Shown in pieces: positions 6,281 to 10,407 of a DNA stretch of 10,407 nucleotides (its first letter is position 1; every line of letters begins with the position of its first letter). The stretch lies in contig JAHFBU010000032.1 of NCBI GenBank assembly GCA_023249795.1, positions 1-10,407 on the forward strand. Direction: 5' to 3'. The notes under the pieces are model-generated. The model was not told where the DNA came from. It searched no databases and saw only the letters and a program-made list of their open reading frames with translations. Origin of the DNA: Syntrophaceae bacterium (GTDB lineage Bacteria; Desulfobacterota; Syntrophia; Syntrophales; UBA5619). A program made the translations under genes and the position numbers.

Positions 6281-7720
6281 CTATTTCTTCACTGAAATGT
6301 CTTTGATCCTAAGTTTGCCGTTATCCGGCGGGAGCACCGCCGTCTCCACGGGTTTCGACAACTGAGGCACATAGTCGTAGGGTACGCGGTAAGCGCGATA
6401 CACCATATTGAACTTTCCATTACCAACAAAATAGGGACTGATGTATTCCCAGACGATCTCCAGATCCGGGGTCACTTCCATGAACTGCCCGACGGCCCCG
6501 TTGGTGATCAGCGTATTGCCGTTCGGAAGGCGCTGTGCCGAACTCACGTAGCTGCTGAAAATTTTCTCTTCATCCCGGTAACCCATGGTCCTGCCGGAGA
6601 ATTCCCAGACGATTCTGAGCGTCGTGGGGTCGATCTCGATCACCCGAGAGGTTTCGCGGACAGCATTATTCCAACCGGTCGGACTACTGGGGTTCGGGGC
6701 ACCGTAGCCAGCGCGCCCGCCGTTGTCGTAGATCAGCAGATTCCCCTCTCCCGGAAGCCCTTTCGGAATCATATGGGTGTGGTGCTGTCCGATGATCCAA
6801 TCGAGGTTCTTATAGGCGTTCTTGTACTGCCTGCCGGCAAAGGTCCAGACTCTATCCGGTGAGTAATCAGGACCGATCTGATAGACGCGCTTCTTCGTCT
6901 TGTGGTCGATGATCTCAAGCGTATTGGTCTGACGACCGTCCGAAATGATGTTGTCCGGGTTGAACATGGAATACTTGACCGGGTCCTCATCGTACCATTT
7001 GTTCGGTCCCAAATAGGAAGCGCAGTTGATGTGCGTCCAGTCCCCGCCCTGGACTCCTGGGACGCGGGTTGCGCCGAGAGTGGGATTCTTGTACATTGTG
7101 TTTTTGGTCTCTTCATTAAAGCCCATCTCGTTGAAGCCGTTGCTGTAGAGATAATCCCACAGGATGTTGCCTTTGGTGTCCACCTCGGCGAGGTAATCAT
7201 CTTCAAGGAGCTTGTCGCTGATTTTTGGATTCTTGACCATCTTGTGGGAGAGGATTAGAACCCTGTCCGTATTGAAGGTCATCGGCATCCCCGGCACCCA
7301 GTAACCGACCGGATTGCCCGGCAACTGGAAATCGTGGTGCATTCCCGCCTTGGCGAAGGACCAGACAATCTTGCCGTCCCAGTCCATGATGGACAAATCC
7401 GTTGACTCGGCGTTCTTCCATTCCCGACCGATGTAATCCGGTTTCTCCCGTGTGGAACCCATGATGTAACCGCCCTTGAGAAGCTTGACCGGGTGGTCCA
7501 GGTTGCTCATGTTCTTCCATTGTTTCACGACACTTCCGTTCATGTCGATCAGAACGGAGCCTTCACCCTCCGTCTCGGTTGCATAAACCGTGTATCCGTT
7601 CTGGGCCTTATCCGGCTTGTAGATGGTCGTTCCGGTGGGATAGACTGTCGGAAACGCAAACAGTGCCGCCGGGACAACCAGCAGAGCACAAAACGCTACG
7701 GCGATCCATATCTTTTTCAT
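6281..7720 (-). CDS. Periplasmic arylsulfotransferase-family beta-propeller, copy A
   Basis: 479 residues. ATG at 7720 has GGAGG 8 bases upstream; the longer in-frame ORF to 7918 overlaps the preceding gene and is rejected. A signal peptide covers about residues 1-22. The body is a repeat-bladed propeller with ASST hallmarks: NGYTVYA near 41, LIDMNGSVVKQW near 57-68, MDWDGKIVW near 112-120, MHHDF at 127-131, DWTHIN at 227-232 (His230), GQHHTH at 311-316, GNLLIYDNGG near 326-335, SRVIEID near 358, AQRLPNGNTLIT near 395-406 and YRAYR at 441-445. ASST enzymes move a sulfuryl group between phenols through a phospho-like sulfated histidine in the periplasm. Several His/Arg elements are present, but where copy B has MHRAYR this copy has VYRAYR, and the paired cysteines of copy B are missing. 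Outside the signal peptide only one Cys (233) remains. It may be a non-classical or inactive paralogue. Family confident; activity and substrate unknown. Confidence 0.87.
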   Translation of the reverse strand: MKKIWIAVAFCALLVVPAALFAFPTVYPTGTTIYKPDKAQNGYTVYATETEGEGSVLIDMNGSVVKQWKNMSNLDHPVKLLKGGYIMGSTREKPDYIGREWKNAESTDLSIMDWDGKIVWSFAKAGMHHDFQLPGNPVGYWVPGMPMTFNTDRVLILSHKMVKNPKISDKLLEDDYLAEVDTKGNILWDYLYSNGFNEMGFNEETKNTMYKNPTLGATRVPGVQGGDWTHINCASYLGPNKWYDEDPVKYSMFNPDNIISDGRQTNTLEIIDHKTKKRVYQIGPDYSPDRVWTFAGRQYKNAYKNLDWIIGQHHTHMIPKGLPGEGNLLIYDNGGRAGYGAPNPSSPTGWNNAVRETSRVIEIDPTTLRIVWEFSGRTMGYRDEEKIFSSYVSSAQRLPNGNTLITNGAVGQFMEVTPDLEIVWEYISPYFVGNGKFNMVYRAYRVPYDYVPQLSKPVETAVLPPDNGKLRIKDISVKK

Positions 7721-7754
7721 CGAAAACCTCCAAGTGACGGGTTTATTTTTAGTT

Positions 7755-8201
7755 TTAGTAAGAGGGCGTCCCGCTCTTGCCCGTCGTCTCGTTCTCAACC
7801 CCAAACCAACCAAAGATGGTGTCCATCCACTCCGCCCGGTTGCTCTTCCGAGCCCCTTCGACGCCCTTTTCACCGGCGCCGGTAATGATGAGGACTTCCT
7901 GGCTTGTGCCCCAGACATTGGACTTCACAAACATCGCACTGCTGCCGGGTTTGTTCATCTGATCGAATTCCGCCTTGATCAACGCCTTTTCGACCAGGAG
8001 CTTGATCCCTCCGACTTCATCCAACGCCCCCAAGAGAACCACGTAAGGCGCGTTTTTGAAGCCTGCCAGGTCCGATGGCGCAACGTTCTTGGCAAAAGTG
8101 GCCGGCGTGGCGACGACAACGAGGTCCGCCGCGGAGGCCGCCGGCGCCAGCGCCAGAACCGCAACCATACCTAAAGCCATGAACATTATTTTTGCTCTCA
8201 T
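7755..8201 (-). CDS. Small exported protein of unknown function
   Basis: 148 residues. ATG at 8201 has a strong AAGGAGG site upstream; the ORF extension to 8330 lacks support. Residues 1-24 are a clear signal peptide (MFMALGMVAVLALAPAASA, cleavage after ASA). The mature protein opens with ADLVVVATPATFAKNVAPSD, then APYVVLLGALDEVGGIKLLV, then SSAMFVKSNVWGTSQEVLII and TGAGEKGVEGARKSN, and ends in an aromatic, Gly/Ser-rich tail. The alternation of hydrophobic strands with Gly turns suggests an alpha/beta domain. The VLLGALDEVGG and EVLIITGAGEKGVEGAR stretches faintly recall repeat units of archaeal S-layer-type or cell-wall-binding domains, but I cannot assign a family. It contains no Cys. It lies between the two ASST-like genes, 34 bases before copy A and 129 bases after copy B, so it is probably co-transcribed and may be a partner of the propellers. 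Confidence 0.82.
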   Translation of the reverse strand: MRAKIMFMALGMVAVLALAPAASAADLVVVATPATFAKNVAPSDLAGFKNAPYVVLLGALDEVGGIKLLVEKALIKAEFDQMNKPGSSAMFVKSNVWGTSQEVLIITGAGEKGVEGARKSNRAEWMDTIFGWFGVENETTGKSGTPSY

Positions 8202-8238
8202 CGATGAAATCCTCCTTAATTCTGGGTTCGATCCACTC

Positions 8239-8263
8239 CGGGGTCCGGTTGATCGCGACCCCG
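8239..8263 (-). repeat. Intergenic hairpin between copy B and the small exported protein
   Basis: CGGGGTC (8239-8245) pairs perfectly with GACCCCG (8257-8263) over an 11-base loop, in the 129-base gap between copy B and the next gene. No T-tract follows on either strand, so it is not a convincing terminator. It could shield the mRNA or adjust the relative expression of the two genes. Confidence 0.45.
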
Positions 8264-8330
8264 CCCCAAGTGTTACCGAATACTCGTCATAAAATTGCCA
8301 AACGTTCAACCCTGAAACGTAATCCATCAA

Positions 8331-9686
8331 CTAATATTTGAAGAGTTTGAACGCCTCCGGGCACTTCGGGGCCAGTTTCCCCTTCGGGCTCAAATCCTTT
8401 CCTTTCAGACCGGGATAATCTTTGCCATACCGATATGCCCGGTGCATCACGTTGGAATAAAATTCGGGCACAAGCCGCACATCCTTGTCGTCATCTCGCA
8501 TATAGCAGATCGGATAGTCATTGCACATAGGGTTCACGAAATCCCAGACGATCTCCCCACTCTTGGTCACTTCGAACAGATGACCCATGTTGCTTGATGT
8601 GATAAACCAATTTCCATTGGGGAGCTGCTGGGCCATACCCTGACGGTGGGTAAAGAAGCTCGACTGATCCCATGCCTCATATTTCCATTCGATCTCGTTG
8701 GTTTTCGTATTGACGACAAAAACACGGGACTTGGTCCCCACCGGATTTTCGGAGCCGTTGTCAAAGACCGAGAACTTGCCGTCGCCAATCCAGCGGGCGT
8801 CATGCGACCCGAAGATCTTCTGATCGCCTTCATCAACAAAGGACGGGCATGTTCCGGCGCCGTAGGCGCAGGGGTTGCCCCAGCGGTATTCGATCTTGCC
8901 GGTCTTGTGGCTGACCAGATATACTTCACTGAGGTTCCGGGAATTCATCAGGACCTGATCGGTCTCCGGAACGTATTCTACGCTGTTGAAATGGCTCCAG
9001 TCGTAGGTATGGTAGATCTCTCCCGCCCCCATCGGCAGGATGTAGTTGGGGTCCAGCTTGTCCGGCCCCTTGCCGAGATGATCGAAGGCATGCCACTCCC
9101 AGACGATCTTGCCGGATGGATCAACCTCCCAGACGAGATCCAGCCAGAAGTCCCGGTGATAAACCCCCTTGCCCTTCACGCTTTTTGTCGGAATCGTTTT
9201 CGGGTCTCGCCCCTTGGCGATCATTTTTTCGTTTTCGATCCGTTCCCAACCGAGGATCATGGTATTCCCGTTCTTCAGGCGGCTGAAGCAGTGGTGTTGG
9301 ACCTGGTTTTTATTATACATGTCCTTGAAGCTCCAGACCACCTTCCCGTTCCAGTCGATCTCTTCCAGGTACCCGCCTACGCCATCGATACCGCAGTTTA
9401 TTACCGCCGCTCTACCGGCCCTGAGCAAGTTGCCGTTGGGGAGCAGCTCGGCGTACAGACCCGGGTAGTATTCCGACTCCCAAGTATGGATGAGATTGCC
9501 CTCCATGTCGATCATGTAGGTCTTCTTGCTGGTGAGGGGCGCGAATACTGTGTAGCCGTCATACGCCTTACTGTTCTTGTAAAGCAATACCCCGGTGGGA
9601 CCCACAAGGGCCTGATAGGCGTGGGCGGATGTTCCGAAACCTACCGCAATCACGAGTAATGCGATAAACCAGGTTACTCTTTTCAT
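8331..9686 (-). CDS. Periplasmic arylsulfotransferase-family beta-propeller, copy B
   Basis: 451 residues. ATG at 9686 follows AGGAGGAAG; the in-frame extension to 9755 has no ribosome site. The signal peptide is residues 1-23 (cleavage after AHA). It aligns with copy A throughout: DGYTVFA near 43-49, MIDMEGNLIHTW near 58-69, IDWNGKVVWSF near 110-120, HHCF at 131-134, DWSHFNSV at 229-236 (His232), GSHDARW at 293-299 (His295), GKFSVFDNGSENP, KSRVF near 319-323 (Arg321), THRQGMAQQLPNGNWFIT near 346-363 and MHRAYRYG at 414-421 (His415). These are the His/Arg positions expected to be candidates for sulfuryl transfer, though exact correspondence with the E. coli ASST residues was not mapped. A CX5C pair (Cys388/394) and a CX6C pair (273/280) suggest disulfides; E. 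coli ASST has one short-spaced disulfide installed by DsbL/DsbI. Likely the active paralogue. Substrate unknown; no dsbL/dsbI in view. Confidence 0.88.
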   Translation of the reverse strand: MKRVTWFIALLVIAVGFGTSAHAYQALVGPTGVLLYKNSKAYDGYTVFAPLTSKKTYMIDMEGNLIHTWESEYYPGLYAELLPNGNLLRAGRAAVINCGIDGVGGYLEEIDWNGKVVWSFKDMYNKNQVQHHCFSRLKNGNTMILGWERIENEKMIAKGRDPKTIPTKSVKGKGVYHRDFWLDLVWEVDPSGKIVWEWHAFDHLGKGPDKLDPNYILPMGAGEIYHTYDWSHFNSVEYVPETDQVLMNSRNLSEVYLVSHKTGKIEYRWGNPCAYGAGTCPSFVDEGDQKIFGSHDARWIGDGKFSVFDNGSENPVGTKSRVFVVNTKTNEIEWKYEAWDQSSFFTHRQGMAQQLPNGNWFITSSNMGHLFEVTKSGEIVWDFVNPMCNDYPICYMRDDDKDVRLVPEFYSNVMHRAYRYGKDYPGLKGKDLSPKGKLAPKCPEAFKLFKY

Positions 9687-9820
9687 CGGCGTTCTTCCTC
9701 CTAATTCTTTATAGATATGCCGCTTAGCAACGACGGTCGCTCCGCCGTAGGGCATTTTCCGACCCTATTCTCAATCCCTATCCCCTTGCGATTCACTGGT
9801 AAAACAGCGGTCCGCGGCCA

Positions 9821-10279
9821 TCAACACTCGACAACCTTGGCAATCAAGGTCTTGCGGAGTTCCCGGGCCAGGTTCTTCTTCAGGAGCGGGAATATCCTCC
9901 TCTTTTCTCTTGCCAAAAAAATCATTCCGTACCCTTTATTCGCCTCGGCGATAACGGTCGATACAAGGTCATCCGTCTCCACAGGGTCAATCTCGAGCGA
10001 AACCCCCATGCTGAGCGCCTTCTCGCGCAGAAGACCCGCCTCCACAGCGCCTCGTTCGAGCACCTGGTCGCGAATATAAAGCAGAAACCTCTGCTTGTTG
10101 AGACGAGGCGCGACCAGGTCGTTGTGGCCGTAGTGGTAGAGTTCCGAATCGAGGATCTGAAGCACCTTGGTTCTTCCTGATTCGGATTGCGCGGTGCGCA
10201 AAGCCTCCTCTAGGGCTTTCGTACTTCCGTCGCCGTTATACACAATCAGGATATCTTTCACGATCCGATCACCGGGCAT
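9821..10279 (-). CDS. Universal stress protein (UspA)-like protein with degenerate nucleotide loop
   Basis: 152 residues from ATG at 10279, preceded by CCGGAGAA; the in-frame TTG at 10315 is less likely. The beginning (VKDILIVYNGDGSTKALEEA) gives the first Usp strand and helix. Residues about 105-127 (LVSTVIAEANKGYGMIFLAR) give the later helix-strand pair, and the last strand is TLIAKVVEC. The usual G-x-x-G-x9-G-S ATP-binding loop is replaced by a basic stretch (REKRRIFPLLKKNLARELRK), so it is probably a non-ATP-binding member. The middle (residues about 45-75) is unusual for the family (ELYHYGHNDLVAPRLNKQRF). It follows the end of a membrane protein by 32 bases, probably in one operon, and lies 134 bases before copy B. 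I see no terminator in that gap, so read-through into copy B is possible. Cytoplasmic; role unknown. Confidence 0.75.
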   Translation of the reverse strand: MPGDRIVKDILIVYNGDGSTKALEEALRTAQSESGRTKVLQILDSELYHYGHNDLVAPRLNKQRFLLYIRDQVLERGAVEAGLLREKALSMGVSLEIDPVETDDLVSTVIAEANKGYGMIFLAREKRRIFPLLKKNLARELRKTLIAKVVEC

Positions 10280-10311
10280 CGAACCATTCTCCGGATTTAC
10301 CCTGGCGGGGT

Positions 10312-10407
10312 TCAATAGAGCCCAATGAACTGCAGAAACCAGAGGATGAACACGGCGCTGATGGCAATCACTATCGCTATATATTCATCGACGCGGTGTC
10401 GCCGCTG
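10312..10407 (-). CDS. C-terminal fragment of an unidentified membrane protein
   Basis: The last 31 codons of a leftward gene that begins beyond the right edge, ending in TGA at 10312-10314. The peptide starts QRRHRVDEY and continues with a hydrophobic helix (IAIVIAISAVFILWFLQFIG) before LY and the stop, so the protein ends with a transmembrane segment just before its C-terminus. The stop lies 32 bases before the UspA-like ATG, which suggests one operon. UspA-like genes often follow transporters, but the fragment is too short to name a family. Confidence 0.6.
   Translation of the reverse strand, partial: QRRHRVDEYIAIVIAISAVFILWFLQFIGLY

Noticed and set aside
7721..7918. Possible 66-residue N-terminal extension of ASST-like copy A
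   Set aside because: It is an Arg/Ser-rich shadow of the preceding gene, would bury the signal peptide, and ATG at 7720 has a strong ribosome site.
8646..9659. 337-codon plus-strand open frame opposite ASST-like copy B
   Set aside because: Shadow frame caused by codon bias of the real gene; the minus strand has the signal peptide, ribosome site and family motifs.
9781..9820. Possible sigma-54 promoter (TGGC...GCTG on the minus strand) upstream of copy B
   Set aside because: GG-to-GC spacing is one base short of the required distance and the -12 element is poor.
1..10407. CRISPR arrays, tRNA/rRNA genes, insertion sequences
   Set aside because: No regularly spaced repeats, cloverleaf-like sequence, transposase or terminal inverted repeats were seen on reading.

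Overview
All genes that can be supported in this window lie on the minus strand, so transcription runs from high to low coordinates. Moderately high GC, strong Shine-Dalgarno sites, periplasmic Sec-type signal peptides and several inner-membrane proteins point to a Gram-negative bacterium. A relative of the Desulfobacterota/deltaproteobacteria or a similar anaerobic lineage is plausible, but no marker gene fixes the taxonomy.

Right end (10407 to 9821): the last 31 residues of an unidentified membrane protein, then a UspA-like protein that lacks the usual glycine-rich ATP-binding loop.

Middle (9686 to 5817): four exported proteins. These are an arylsulfate sulfotransferase-like (ASST-like) beta-propeller (copy B, 8331-9686), a 148-residue periplasmic protein of unknown function (7755-8201), a second diverged ASST-like propeller (copy A, 6281-7720), and a small exported protein with a degenerate ComEA-type helix-hairpin-helix (5817-6167). 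Two hairpins sit between copy A and the HhH gene. A strong rho-independent terminator (5723-5769) closes this block.

Left end (5604 to 1): an extended -10 promoter (TGTTATAAT) starts a tight six-gene operon: MoxR AAA+ ATPase, DUF58 protein, BatD/MxaA-like membrane protein, BatA/MxaC-like VWA protein, a small single-pass MxaK-like protein, and a second VWA protein cut by the window edge (MxaL-like). The order and protein types match the mxaRSACKL accessory module of methylotrophs, which is needed to mature the calcium/PQQ beta-propeller methanol dehydrogenase. Here mxaFJGI is not next to it; ASST-like propellers are.

Working idea (inference): a MoxR/VWA maturation machine may be paired with sulfotransferase-family periplasmic propellers instead of, or in addition to, a PQQ dehydrogenase. 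The two blocks have separate transcription signals, so the link rests on adjacency only.
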